A program made the translations under genes and the position numbers. Below are positions 30,360-38,557 of a stretch of DNA of 39,910 bases, piece by piece. The notes under the pieces were generated by a model, which worked only from the letters and a program-made list of their open reading frames with translations, searched no databases and had not been told where the DNA came from. Each line of letters begins with the position of its first letter. Position 1 is the first letter of the stretch. Location: IMG/VR virus record IMGVR_UViG_3300048822_000012, positions 1 through 39,910 of that record; one strand, 5' to 3'. Source of the stretch: a virus.

Positions 30360-30661
30360 TCGTCTGTTCCCGCTTCCTCAGGGTCGACTTTGTTTGCAAG
30401 CGCTTCATCAGCAAGCGATGTAAACTCGTTCTCAACCTGTGTCTCTAGGTTAACAAGGTCTGTAAAGGCCAGACGCGCGCCCCGATTAATCAGGACGTGT
30501 TCCCAAGTCGTGGCGTTTAGCTCCCGACCCTGCGCCTCATTAACACTAGATACTGCCCAGTCCATCAAAAATTTATAGCTTGGGTGCTCAAACAGCTTCC
30601 CCAGAGCCATGTAGCGTGCCTTCTGGGCATCGGTCAACGCCTGTAACTGCTGTAGATCCAT
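30356..30661 (-). CDS. Hypothetical protein, 101 aa
   Basis: A helical soluble protein (LQALTDAQKARYMALGKLFE HPSYKFLMDWAVSSVNEAQG). The acidic C terminus is DPEEAGTDE. GAGGAGAGG lies just before ATG 30661, inside the end of the upstream ORF. It sits between portal and scaffold genes and may be a minor virion or assembly protein. Confidence 0.65.
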   Translation of the reverse strand: MDLQQLQALTDAQKARYMALGKLFEHPSYKFLMDWAVSSVNEAQGRELNATTWEHVLINRGARLAFTDLVNLETQVENEFTSLADEALANKVDPEEAGTDE

Positions 30662-30779
30662 TTACCTCTCCTCGTTCCTCAATACACTTCAAATCAATCG
30701 CTGCGTCCCACACAGCGTGCCAATCCCGTAACTCCACCTTCTGCTTAAGGTAGGTTATCATTAGTTCATAATGTCTCAT
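30588..30779 (-). CDS. Small hypothetical protein after portal, 63 aa
   Basis: The start overlaps the portal stop (ATGA). The first 38 residues (RHYELMITYLKQKVELRDWH AVWDAAIDLKCIEE) form an amphipathic helix pair seen in small phage proteins next to portals. The last 25 residues overlap the next gene by 74 bases and look unconstrained. Function unknown. Confidence 0.55.
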   Translation of the reverse strand: MRHYELMITYLKQKVELRDWHAVWDAAIDLKCIEERGEVNGSTAVTGVDRCPEGTLHGSGEAV

Positions 30780-32977
30780 TTACTGGCACTGGCTCGTGGC
30801 GGCGGGTTATGTGCTGCATGATGCTGCGCTTTGGCGGATACCATGCTGGCCATGGACTTGACGTGATCCGCCACTGCTGAATGGCCGACTGCATGGGCTT
30901 GCGCCTTGGCCTGAATCATCTTGGCCTGCGCGGAGATCCAGTCAATCTGGTTCTTCTGTCGTTCAATAGGTAATCGAGCCAGAGCTATCTGATTCTGGAC
31001 GGCAAACTGCTGTTGCTCGCCCGCTTCCTGTTTAACACGCTGCGCGTCCAATAACTGCTCCCCTTTCTTGAGATCCAGGCCCACAATTCGCTCATGTGCC
31101 TGGGCACCGATGTTTTGTATCTCCGCTTGGATCTTGGCAGTCTCTGCTTGCAGATTTTTGACTTGCTCTTGTAGCCCCTGCATCTGGAGCATCTGCATCT
31201 GCTGTTGCATCTGCTGTTGTTGTGCGACAGTTTTCGGATCAGGATTAAGCACTTTGTCAATCGCCTGTAGCAAGACTGCTTTGTTGGAGAGTGCGGTGTG
31301 CTCAATTACACCCTGCGCAAGAAGCAACTGCACTTGATGGTACTCTTCCGGCATCATTCCCATCAACTGGGTCATCTGACCGGCTTCTACTTCGCGGGCG
31401 ACAATTCCAAGCGTTGGCTTGAGTTTAATGTTGAAATCTTGTGGATATCTGACCGGATCGAATTGCATATAGCGCCAGATGACTTTCTGGAGCAATACGC
31501 CAATAAAGTTCCGAGAGATGTTGGCAATGCTACGCTTACTTCGCTTAACAAACGCGCCCATAAGCATTGAATTGCTTGACATGCTGTTAGAACCGGATTG
31601 CGATTGATTCTTGATAGCTGAGGCTACATCAAGCGCTCCCGTGCCCATCTGAACCATACGCTCCATCTCTTGCGTCTGTTCAAATGTCATGGTGTTCATG
31701 TTCAAAGCGGGGAAGGGGTTAAGAACCTCGCGCGGATCGCCCTGAGTTGGCCAGACTTTACCGGGTTTGACTTCTAGTTTGAATCCCCGAGGGATACGGC
31801 CCGAGTCGATGCCAAGCATCGGGGCACTAATGTATCCAAGAGCGTCCATGCGGCTGCGCAATTCAGCATCCAACGCCTTCTGAGGGTTGTATCCCTTCTC
31901 AGCGACGCCCCTTCCCCAAAACCGTCCAGGCACCTTCTCAAACTGTGCCGCTACGATAGATCGATCCCCAAGAGTATAAGGATTAGGAATAGCGCGAAGC
32001 AATACCCCTTGATTAGCAATGGTGACGATGGCTTCAATGAGCGGGCCGTCGCCTGATATGCGACTAAGATCCTCCAAATCCAGATTAAGCAACTCGTCAG
32101 CGACACTGCGCGCTTCCTGTATCTGCATAAGAAAACGAGCAGGCACCTTACCGTGGTATTCGATAAGATCGATCTGCTCGCTTTCGTAGGTCGTATTTAT
32201 GGACATGGGATCTTCATGATCCACATCCGAATTCTTAAGTCGGCGCGTGGGAAAGATATTCTTGATAGCTTCCTGGTCGTAAACACCCTCTGCGCAGCGT
32301 TCTTGGATATAGTGCAGGGGCTTCTGCACGCGATGGGCAACGCCTAGCATTTGGTCAATGCTCTTGCCCACCGGATCAGGTACGAGTTCGTCAGGGCGGA
32401 TAGACTCAATGGCTACCGTCACCATCTTCTTCGTACTGGCCTTTAGCTCATACGTAACAGGATCTCGCTTGGGTCTCTGCTCGACATGTAGCCCGGTATT
32501 TACCTTAGCAACCATCGTGCCAAATATGGCACCATTGAGGATGGCTTCCATAATTTGATCGGCGGCGTTGACTTTATCCAGGTCGCTGAGCAATTGGTCC
32601 CGACTAGCCAACTGTGCCATGTCTTTTGCAGTTTCCACAGCAACGTCAAACCATTCCTCTTTGGAGAATATGGCTTCTTCAATCTCGGAAACAGTTTGCT
32701 CAATTGCTTGCGCAAGCGCAGGAGCGATAAGCTTAGACCGCTCGGATAGGCGATTAATCTCTTGGACGGACCACTTGCCCCGCCACATCCGCCAGTATTC
32801 GCCCCATAGCTGCTGATATCCACGGTTGCGCACATCCTCCCAGATATTTACCTTTGTCCATACCCAAGAACACAAGGCGGAGCCCGTGTTATAGGAACTT
32901 AGACGATCCACGTCAGCCTGTAGAGATTCGCTGGTCTCTACAATGATTTGCTGTCCGCGCGTTGGCATCAGAGCCAT
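30776..32977 (-). CDS. Portal protein (podoviral), 733 aa
   Basis: The length and layout fit large podoviral portals: a helical clip/stem region after WRMWRGKWSVQEINRLSERS KLIAPALAQAIEQTVSEIEE, a wing domain, and a C-terminal barrel with long coiled coil (QQQQMQQQMQMLQMQGLQEQ and following). The segment EKVPGRFWGRGVAEKGYNPQ KALDAELRSRMDALGYISAP is a conserved portal feature. It forms the dodecameric DNA gateway. It lies between TerL and scaffold, the usual order. Confidence 0.85.
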   Translation of the reverse strand: MALMPTRGQQIIVETSESLQADVDRLSSYNTGSALCSWVWTKVNIWEDVRNRGYQQLWGEYWRMWRGKWSVQEINRLSERSKLIAPALAQAIEQTVSEIEEAIFSKEEWFDVAVETAKDMAQLASRDQLLSDLDKVNAADQIMEAILNGAIFGTMVAKVNTGLHVEQRPKRDPVTYELKASTKKMVTVAIESIRPDELVPDPVGKSIDQMLGVAHRVQKPLHYIQERCAEGVYDQEAIKNIFPTRRLKNSDVDHEDPMSINTTYESEQIDLIEYHGKVPARFLMQIQEARSVADELLNLDLEDLSRISGDGPLIEAIVTIANQGVLLRAIPNPYTLGDRSIVAAQFEKVPGRFWGRGVAEKGYNPQKALDAELRSRMDALGYISAPMLGIDSGRIPRGFKLEVKPGKVWPTQGDPREVLNPFPALNMNTMTFEQTQEMERMVQMGTGALDVASAIKNQSQSGSNSMSSNSMLMGAFVKRSKRSIANISRNFIGVLLQKVIWRYMQFDPVRYPQDFNIKLKPTLGIVAREVEAGQMTQLMGMMPEEYHQVQLLLAQGVIEHTALSNKAVLLQAIDKVLNPDPKTVAQQQQMQQQMQMLQMQGLQEQVKNLQAETAKIQAEIQNIGAQAHERIVGLDLKKGEQLLDAQRVKQEAGEQQQFAVQNQIALARLPIERQKNQIDWISAQAKMIQAKAQAHAVGHSAVADHVKSMASMVSAKAQHHAAHNPPPRASASK

Positions 32978-32986
32978 AATGTGTCT

Positions 32987-34342
32987 CTAGTATCCTGCGA
33001 GCGCGTCTACGGGTGCCCAGTCAACTGCGTCAACTTCATCCCAGTAGGAAGCGGTGGAAAGTTGGTCAACGTAGGCAACCGCATCAAGTCCGTCGTCGTG
33101 GGCAAGAGGGTCGGGAAAGTCGGCAACTTGATCGAGGAACCAATCATTCCACTTTTGGACGCGCCCCTCGTCTTCTCCCCCCGGCGAATCCGTGAGGAGT
33201 GCAATGAGTCCGCGTTCGCTACGTCCCGAGAGTGCCCAATCGATTCGATCTTGTTTGCGCGCATTATGGTGCTTCAGTTCCTCAACATGCACGAATCGAT
33301 TGAATTCGCGCATATAGTCTTCCAGGTAGGGCCGCAGGGCGGCGTTTAACATACCCTGCTCGATGCCAAGGCGGCTGCCAGGAAAGTCTTTGCTGGCCTT
33401 TACGATGCGGTATGCAGTCTCTCTAGGGTCCCAATGTCCGTGCTGTATTCGCAGCACTGTCCACATTTCTTTGTCTACGGCTGTGACGGCTATAACAGAT
33501 TCGTCAGACTTGCGGATTCGATTGCCGACGTCTTTCTCATAACCTGCCGGATCGACCGTTATGAAGAAGTTAGAATCTCTCGAATTAAAGTACGGTACGA
33601 TTGGAAAGTTGCTTGGAACGAGGATCTTAGACCCACCAGAGACGAAATCGGCTTCAATCTCTTGTCTAGCAACATCCCGGGGGGAGAGTCCATCACTGCT
33701 CTGCGTGCGGCTGACAATTCGCGCGAGTTCGCGTTCAAGCAAGAAAGGATTGTCGTTACTCTTGAAGTGGAAGGCTTCCCAATCACTCCAATAGGGTTCA
33801 GGCTTTGTAAGGGCATTGATGAACAGCTTGTAAAAGTGATTCTTGCCCTTGGGTGTGCCGATGAACAGGGCATCGCCCTCTACATCCATCAGTGTCGGTT
33901 CAAGAATCTCGGTCCAGACGTGAGCGGGCATACCCGCGTATTCGTCCATGACCACTATTCGATTACCCTCGCCGCGAAGCGCCTCGTCGTTCTCCGCGCC
34001 TTTGATGTATATCTTGACGCCGTTTACAAGTTCCATCCAACCGGCATTTTGATTCTCGCCTGCGATAAAGCCCCCCTGATTCTCCCACCCTAAGAGGGAG
34101 ATCAATTTAGGGCGCATCAATCGCAGTGCCTGGTCGAATGTGGGCGCTACGTAGTAGCAGGGGTTTGTTGGGCCTAGCTTATGCCCCCGCTTATTCGTAT
34201 CGCTAAGGGCGGCAACGCCAAGAGCGGTAGCCGCCAAATACGTCTTACCGAAACGGCGTCCCGCCGCCACGACGCGAAACCGCGCGTTGGAATTCCAAAT
34301 TGCAGCCTGGGCAGGATGCAACTTGAGCCGTAGCTCTCGCAC
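32987..34342 (-). CDS. terL: Terminase large subunit
   Basis: 451 aa. The ATPase domain has Walker A GRRFGKT (residues 28-34), Walker B IVVMDE (129-134) and the coupling motif FIGTPKG (about 160). The nuclease domain has FFITVDPAG (first Asp, about 263) and HDDGLDAVAY near the C terminus. It cuts and translocates DNA into the prohead through the portal encoded next to it. It is slightly short for the family but all motifs are present. Confidence 0.93.
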   Translation of the reverse strand: MRELRLKLHPAQAAIWNSNARFRVVAAGRRFGKTYLAATALGVAALSDTNKRGHKLGPTNPCYYVAPTFDQALRLMRPKLISLLGWENQGGFIAGENQNAGWMELVNGVKIYIKGAENDEALRGEGNRIVVMDEYAGMPAHVWTEILEPTLMDVEGDALFIGTPKGKNHFYKLFINALTKPEPYWSDWEAFHFKSNDNPFLLERELARIVSRTQSSDGLSPRDVARQEIEADFVSGGSKILVPSNFPIVPYFNSRDSNFFITVDPAGYEKDVGNRIRKSDESVIAVTAVDKEMWTVLRIQHGHWDPRETAYRIVKASKDFPGSRLGIEQGMLNAALRPYLEDYMREFNRFVHVEELKHHNARKQDRIDWALSGRSERGLIALLTDSPGGEDEGRVQKWNDWFLDQVADFPDPLAHDDGLDAVAYVDQLSTASYWDEVDAVDWAPVDALAGY

Positions 34343-34344
34343 GG

Positions 34345-34569
34345 CTAATACTGGTTCGAGGCATCCGTGCTTTGCGCGCCCCGTCCCGCGCTAGGCATAT
34401 TGGTATCCTGGTCCTCGATAGTGTCCGCAATCTCAGCAGGCGTTTTATAACCACTGGGCGTGCTCGTCTTGGCTACGCCACCTGTCGGCTGCTTGTAAAT
34501 CTTCTGGCCAGCCCGAGGCCCCGTTTGCGGGGTAATAGAGCCGAGGCCCTGATCCGTATTGTCGCCCAT
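34345..34569 (-). CDS. Small polar hypothetical protein, 74 aa
   Basis: Disordered composition (GSITPQTGPRAGQKIYKQPT GGVAKTSTPSGYKTPAEIAD), without recognisable domain. It is separated from TerL by 2 nt. It may be a small virion or packaging accessory protein. Function unknown. Confidence 0.6.
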   Translation of the reverse strand: MGDNTDQGLGSITPQTGPRAGQKIYKQPTGGVAKTSTPSGYKTPAEIADTIEDQDTNMPSAGRGAQSTDASNQY

Positions 34570-34581
34570 GAATCTCTCCGT

Positions 34582-34935
34582 TTAGAACGCTGTCGGTAAT
34601 GCGCGATTAGCTATGATGATGTAATTGGCAGATGTTGGCGTAATTGTGCTGCCCGAGCAGTTGGCAAACGATATGATACAGGTACCGGCTGTAGACGTCG
34701 GCTGAGCCGACACAAGGCAACCTGCTATCGGTGCGGCCCCCACTGGTACAATGACCTTGAGCAAGTCCCCAATGACGAAGGCGGCCTTGTTAGCGCTATA
34801 TACGCTACCGATAACGCAGGCGACTGTGACCGAGGCAACGCTGCCCGTGGTTATTGCGCCGGGGGATACAGAGGGGGCAAAGCTGACTTCGTAATATTCA
34901 TCCACGCCGCCGCTAAATTGTCTTGTTTGAAACAT
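34582..34935 (-). CDS. Tandem paralogue 3 of an MFQ-type beta protein, 117 aa
   Basis: It starts MFQTRQF and carries VSPGAITTGSVASVTVACVI ... FVIGDLLKVIVPVGAAPIAG CLVSAQPTSTAGTCIISFAN CSGSTITPTSANYIIIANR. The order 'GD.l.vi...g...g.iv.A.P...g...i...N..g..itP....y.i...R' recurs in the products at 34943 and 35301. The three are likely capsid decoration or small virion surface proteins made by duplication. Confidence 0.7.
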   Translation of the reverse strand: MFQTRQFSGGVDEYYEVSFAPSVSPGAITTGSVASVTVACVIGSVYSANKAAFVIGDLLKVIVPVGAAPIAGCLVSAQPTSTAGTCIISFANCSGSTITPTSANYIIIANRALPTAF

Positions 34936-34942
34936 GGTGATC

Positions 34943-35299
34943 CTAGGTGACGTTAGCCGCTATGCGCGAGGCAACTAGCGTCCACAGACCGGCTGAAGGC
35001 GTGACTGGCGTGCCGGTATTGCAATTCTTGACCGCAATCGTACATAGACCCGGCGTCCCCGGAACAGGAATAGCCTGCACAATTACTCCGCCGAGACTGC
35101 CTACGGCAGCGGACGGGAATAGTTCAAGGTAGTCCCCCGGAACGAATGATGCCGGGCCATTACCGCCCGCAGGGGAGCCCTGAAGGAACTGGACGTTTTG
35201 CGTAGCAATAGCCAGACCAGACGTAGAGCTAAGCGTAAACGTTGCATAACTCACTTCGACTAGCGTGAATATTTCATTTCGCATTCTAATTTGAAACAT
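34943..35299 (-). CDS. Tandem paralogue 2 of an MFQ-type beta protein, 118 aa
   Basis: ATG 35299 (MFQIRMRNEIFTLVEVSYAT) is chosen because it aligns with the starts of the two neighbours; the longer open frame upstream is a shadow. It shares FVPGDYLELF...GGVIVQAIPVPGTPG LCTIAVKNCNTGTPVTPSAG LWTLVASR with them. Only one base separates it from the preceding gene's stop. Confidence 0.7.
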   Translation of the reverse strand: MFQIRMRNEIFTLVEVSYATFTLSSTSGLAIATQNVQFLQGSPAGGNGPASFVPGDYLELFPSAAVGSLGGVIVQAIPVPGTPGLCTIAVKNCNTGTPVTPSAGLWTLVASRIAANVT

Positions 35300-35300
35300 A

Positions 35301-35651
35301 TCACAGCACCGTCGGCGTAAGCCGTTTGGACAAAATGATATAGGATACAATGCCGGGCACGATGGGACTGCCCGTAGTGTTATAGAACATGATTTCCACA
35401 CTGCCCGCCGCTACGGGTGTTGCCTGGACGATCAGGCCAGCAACCGATGCAGTGCCAAGCGTTGCAATGATATCGACCTGATCCCCCAACGTAACCTGAG
35501 CCGGGTCTGCCGTATCCGCATTTGCCCCGGTATACACGCTTAACGTAAGGTGCTGCACGTTGCCCGCGCTAACCGTTCCCGGGTTGCCGCTACTTGTAAA
35601 GCCCGTCTCTACAAGCTGGTATACGTCATTTAGCTGACGTTGCTGAAACAT
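35301..35651 (-). CDS. Tandem paralogue 1 of an MFQ-type beta protein, 116 aa
   Basis: ATG 35651 (MFQQRQLNDVYQLVETGFTS) aligns with both paralogues. The core VTLGDQVDIIATLGTASVAG LIVQATPVAAGSVEIMFYNT TGSPIVPGIVSYIILSKR has the same GD...A.P...N..G..P motif order. The three copies differ enough to have been retained for a long time, perhaps forming a heteromeric layer or trimers. Confidence 0.7.
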   Translation of the reverse strand: MFQQRQLNDVYQLVETGFTSSGNPGTVSAGNVQHLTLSVYTGANADTADPAQVTLGDQVDIIATLGTASVAGLIVQATPVAAGSVEIMFYNTTGSPIVPGIVSYIILSKRLTPTVL

Positions 35652-35653
35652 GA

Positions 35654-36025
35654 CTACACGCTTCCAATTGGGCGCATCGTACTTTGGTTTGCGCCTTGGC
35701 CAGATGCCCCCTGAAAGTCCGGTACCATGTAGATATCCGCTTCTACTTCGTTTTCGGGCCAGGCAATATTCTCGCCGCCAAAGTACCCTGGACCGCCATG
35801 GTCGGCCCACTGCCGATCCCTGATGTTGCTCGGATCGCCCAACCAGGTATAATCATCATACCCGCCAGTCCAATGCTTTCCGCCCGACGGGGCCGGTCCA
35901 ACCCGCTCCATCTCGGGATGACTGATGCCCTGACTCGATGCCGCTTCGCTAGCGCCCGCGCCAATGTCGCCGCTCGGCGTAGTCATGGCGCTACCATTCA
36001 ATTCTTTAGCCGGTGACGACTTCAT
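35654..36025 (-). CDS. Hypothetical protein, 123 aa
   Basis: Start ATG 36025 (MKSSPAKELNGSAM), overlapping the small terminase gene by 20 nt; the upstream open frame is not coding. It is Gly/Asp/Trp-rich (TGGYDDYTWLGDPSNIRDRQ WADHGGPGYFGGENIAWPEN EVEAD), unusual in composition and probably structural. No family recognised. Confidence 0.6.
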   Translation of the reverse strand: MKSSPAKELNGSAMTTPSGDIGAGASEAASSQGISHPEMERVGPAPSGGKHWTGGYDDYTWLGDPSNIRDRQWADHGGPGYFGGENIAWPENEVEADIYMVPDFQGASGQGANQSTMRPIGSV

Positions 36026-36434
36026 ATTTTGCCTCAATTGTCTTGTCTTCTGATTGTTTTGCCAATGTGGCGTTTTCAATGATGATGTTGATCGGAGCGC
36101 GTTGAGCAACCGCTTCCTGCACATGTGCTTTGGATACGGACATATCAAGAATCATTTTAGCAGCAGCTAAAACATTCTTGCTCTGTTCGTTCGGGTCCAG
36201 GGCCATTTTCATGACCCTGTTCACGATTTGCGTAACCCGCGTCGGAGTCAGTTGGTCTCTGACCGCTAACTCAAGATCGTTCTTGAGCGTTACGATATCC
36301 CTGGGCCTATCCGCGTCGCGCGGCCTGCCCTTAGGATTTCCCGACTTACCCTTGACCCATTTACCCGGAGTGGTGTCCACCGTGGTAATGGGCTTGTCCA
36401 GGGCCTGCGTGCTTTGCTCTTGCGATGGCTCCAA
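36006..36434 (-). CDS. Terminase small subunit-like (DUF5681 type)
   Basis: 142 aa. KWVKGKSGNPKGRPRDADRP is the KGxSGNPKGRP signature of DUF5681-type proteins, which often act as small terminases. A helical domain follows (TRVTQIVNRVMKMALDPNEQ SKNVLAAAKMILDM). It would recognise phage DNA for packaging. TerL lies five genes downstream, an unusual separation with the three beta paralogues in between. A His-rich small ORF overlaps its start. Confidence 0.65.
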   Translation of the reverse strand: MEPSQEQSTQALDKPITTVDTTPGKWVKGKSGNPKGRPRDADRPRDIVTLKNDLELAVRDQLTPTRVTQIVNRVMKMALDPNEQSKNVLAAAKMILDMSVSKAHVQEAVAQRAPINIIIENATLAKQSEDKTIEAKYEVVTG

Positions 36435-36540
36435 TTACCCCTCCCGGCACTCCCGCTGCTTTCAATTGGGCGGCTCTGCCCCCGTGACCGAGGGCATTGC
36501 TCTTACCTTGAAAACTACCCGTCTTTTTTGTGTCCGCCAT
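36361..36540 (-). CDS. His/Gly-rich small protein, 59 aa
   Basis: ATG 36540 to TAA 36361, overlapping the small terminase gene by 74 bases in another frame. The sequence (ADTKKTGSFQGKSNALGHGG RAAQLKAAGVPGGVIGAIAR AKHAGPGQAHYHGGHHSG) is basic, Gly/Ala-rich and ends in a His cluster. Similar His/Gly-rich small proteins lie nearby (37853, 38222). It is plausible as a small virion or nucleic-acid-binding protein. Confidence 0.5.
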   Translation of the reverse strand: MADTKKTGSFQGKSNALGHGGRAAQLKAAGVPGGVIGAIARAKHAGPGQAHYHGGHHSG

Positions 36541-36544
36541 ATTA

Positions 36545-37402
36545 CTAGATCAACTGGTAAGTGACGTCAACGGCGAAGCTGAAGCCCTTGGCGACAGCAG
36601 TCGTAAACGCAGCGGTATACCCCGTAGCAACCACACTGTATTGATAGAACGTAATCGTTCCCGTGCTGGTGGGCGTAGCGCCCGGAGCGACAAAGGCCAG
36701 ACCAGGAACCATGATGGCACCAGAGGCCGAGCCGAGTACGGCGCAGGGAGCGCCGGCCGACGTGGCATTGCTAAGGTAGGACGGCAGGCCAGTGATCGAC
36801 ATGCTCGTACCGGCAGCAGTCACACTGGCCACCGGAATCTGAAGGGACACAACACCGTTGCTGGTAACTTTGTACTTGACCGTAATCGCAGTGGTTCCCG
36901 TGCCATCCGTCAGCGTACCCGCGAAGGTACCGGACATAATGTCTTCAGTAAAGCCGCCATCCTGGGCCGAGCTAGACGAGTTACCCGTAAAGTTGGGAAA
37001 CCGTTGCTGGTAGGGGGTAATCTGCGACAGCAAGCTTGGATTGCTGTACACGTTTGCCGTTCCAGCAGCCAGCGAGATAAAGCTTCCCGTAGCCGTGGAT
37101 AGCAGCGCCGGGACATACGGGGCAACCGTATTAGCCGTACCGGCGAAGACTACGAAATCGCGCGTCAGGTTGGTCGCACTGGTCAGCGTGCCGTAGCCCG
37201 CCTCAATGTTACCAGACGCATCGATGATCGTATAGAAAAGGTTGGGGACCGGATAAACGCCAGTCGGCGCGAACGCCGCTGCGAAAGTGGTCGTATTGGC
37301 GACAGCACCAGCCGGAACAGCATTGCTAATCGTCAGCGCGCCCGTTCCAGTGGTAGTCGTGGTAGTCTGTGCCTGTGCGGCAACGAGAGGGCCTGCGGCC
37401 AT
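36545..37402 (-). CDS. Thr/Ala/Gly-rich virion surface protein, 285 aa
   Basis: A beta-rich protein with N-terminal TTTTTTGTGALTISNAVPAG and long stretches of alternating hydrophobic and Thr/Ser residues (TGTFAGTLTDGTGTTAITVK-like). The repeated N...T pattern suggests Ig-like or decoration domains. It is probably a capsid or tail surface component. The upstream 69-base gap (37403-37471) holds only a GTTTAAAC at 37434-37441. Confidence 0.5.
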   Translation of the reverse strand: MAAGPLVAAQAQTTTTTTGTGALTISNAVPAGAVANTTTFAAAFAPTGVYPVPNLFYTIIDASGNIEAGYGTLTSATNLTRDFVVFAGTANTVAPYVPALLSTATGSFISLAAGTANVYSNPSLLSQITPYQQRFPNFTGNSSSSAQDGGFTEDIMSGTFAGTLTDGTGTTAITVKYKVTSNGVVSLQIPVASVTAAGTSMSITGLPSYLSNATSAGAPCAVLGSASGAIMVPGLAFVAPGATPTSTGTITFYQYSVVATGYTAAFTTAVAKGFSFAVDVTYQLI

Positions 37403-37471
37403 GAATTCACCTATTGTTGTTATGTGAGCGTGTGTTTAAACGGTTAGTTGCTCGTTGCTAGCCGTCGAGAA

Positions 37472-37849
37472 TCAGTATACCCCAATGACACAGAGGCTAC
37501 CCGTAGTAACCCCTGTTTCGTAAATCGCGGAAATGTTTGTTGCGCCGACCGGGACACGAACGAACAGACCGGCACCATTAGCCGCCTGTAGCCAGCAATT
37601 GGCTCCGCCTACGGTTGCCGCTCCCGTACCGTTGGTAAAGCAGAACCAGATAGCCCCCGTGGCAATCAAGATATAGGCCGGGTAGGTGTTGCCGTTGGCA
37701 TCCACCGGGAGGGCTATCGAAGAACCTGCTGTAAGCCCCGCAGAGGCGATATAACCGGACTGGCCGTAGAAGATAGGGGCACGACCGTCCGTCGCTCCAT
37801 TGATCTGATAGGTCGGCAGGCCGCGCGGCGCTGCGGTAATAATCGCCAT
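37472..37849 (-). CDS. Small beta-rich virion protein, 125 aa
   Basis: An evenly hydrophobic/Gly-rich beta protein (FYGQSGYIASAGLTAGSSIA LPVDANGNTYPAYILIATGA) with YETGVTTGSLCVIGVY at the end. It resembles small capsid-decoration proteins in composition. Separated by 3 nt from the preceding gene. Not assignable to a family by eye. Confidence 0.55.
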   Translation of the reverse strand: MAIITAAPRGLPTYQINGATDGRAPIFYGQSGYIASAGLTAGSSIALPVDANGNTYPAYILIATGAIWFCFTNGTGAATVGGANCWLQAANGAGLFVRVPVGATNISAIYETGVTTGSLCVIGVY

Positions 37850-37852
37850 GGG

Positions 37853-38149
37853 TTAGGCCCCCGGCTTCATGACGATATGCGGGATACCGTTAGCGGAATT
37901 CCGTACTTCATTGTTCTGGACGTGAACGCCGTTGCTGCCTGCCCCTGTAAGGGACGCCCCATGCGTAGGCGTATTAAAGGCGTGCGTGGCATTGTTCACA
38001 TGGGGATTACCTGATGGGCTTGGCCCGCCATGGTACGTGGTCAGCGGCGTGCTGCCCATAAGTGCCGAGTTTTTCAAGGACGATACCTGTGGTACTTTGA
38101 CTGCTGAACTGGTTGAGCCGGAAGCCTGCTCTGGTGTATATGCCTTCAT
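37853..38149 (-). CDS. Ser/Asn/His-rich hypothetical protein, 98 aa
   Basis: Low-complexity polar sequence (TTYHGGPSPSGNPHVNNATH AFNTPTHGASLTGAGSNGVH) with several histidines and no hydrophobic core. Likely disordered. It belongs to the first cluster of the structural operon, together with two other His-rich small genes. Confidence 0.5.
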   Translation of the reverse strand: MKAYTPEQASGSTSSAVKVPQVSSLKNSALMGSTPLTTYHGGPSPSGNPHVNNATHAFNTPTHGASLTGAGSNGVHVQNNEVRNSANGIPHIVMKPGA

Positions 38150-38221
38150 GGCGAGGATTTCCTAATCACGGGTTAGCTTCTCTATCTCTGGCGACATCCT
38201 AGCCATCAGAGAAGACCCCCC

Positions 38222-38557
38222 TCATTTTTTTGAATGATCGACTGCCGAGGGCTCCCAAAGGCCCAGAGGCGGGTGATGTTCCGCCCCCTTATCCCGCTTG
38301 CCATGGGCGATATGCACGGCCTCAAACCCATGGTTCTCGTATACCGTGCCCATGGTCGCATCCTCATAGCCGACGCTATGCGCCTGGTGAGGATGGGCGT
38401 TGCGCAGCGTTACCTTGTCCGCTGTGTGGTGCCCTACCATGCCCTCATCGCCCATATCCAGGCCATGTGTGGCCGGTTCCGTATGGGACGGGGAACCGGA
38501 CGGGCTAATCCAGTCATGTATGGCGTAGCGCCCTGATTTACTATTGCGACCGGCCAT
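38222..38557 (-). CDS. His-rich hypothetical protein, 111 aa
   Basis: About 15% His, in pairs such as GHHTAD, HPHQAH and EHHPPLG, with Gly/Asp between. Acidic and basic residues are balanced. Metal binding is possible, as is a structural role. Its ATG shares a base with the stop of the gene before it. It ends with AAAAAAATGA; the following 72 bases to 38150 hold no clear gene. Confidence 0.55.
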   Translation of the reverse strand: MAGRNSKSGRYAIHDWISPSGSPSHTEPATHGLDMGDEGMVGHHTADKVTLRNAHPHQAHSVGYEDATMGTVYENHGFEAVHIAHGKRDKGAEHHPPLGLWEPSAVDHSKK

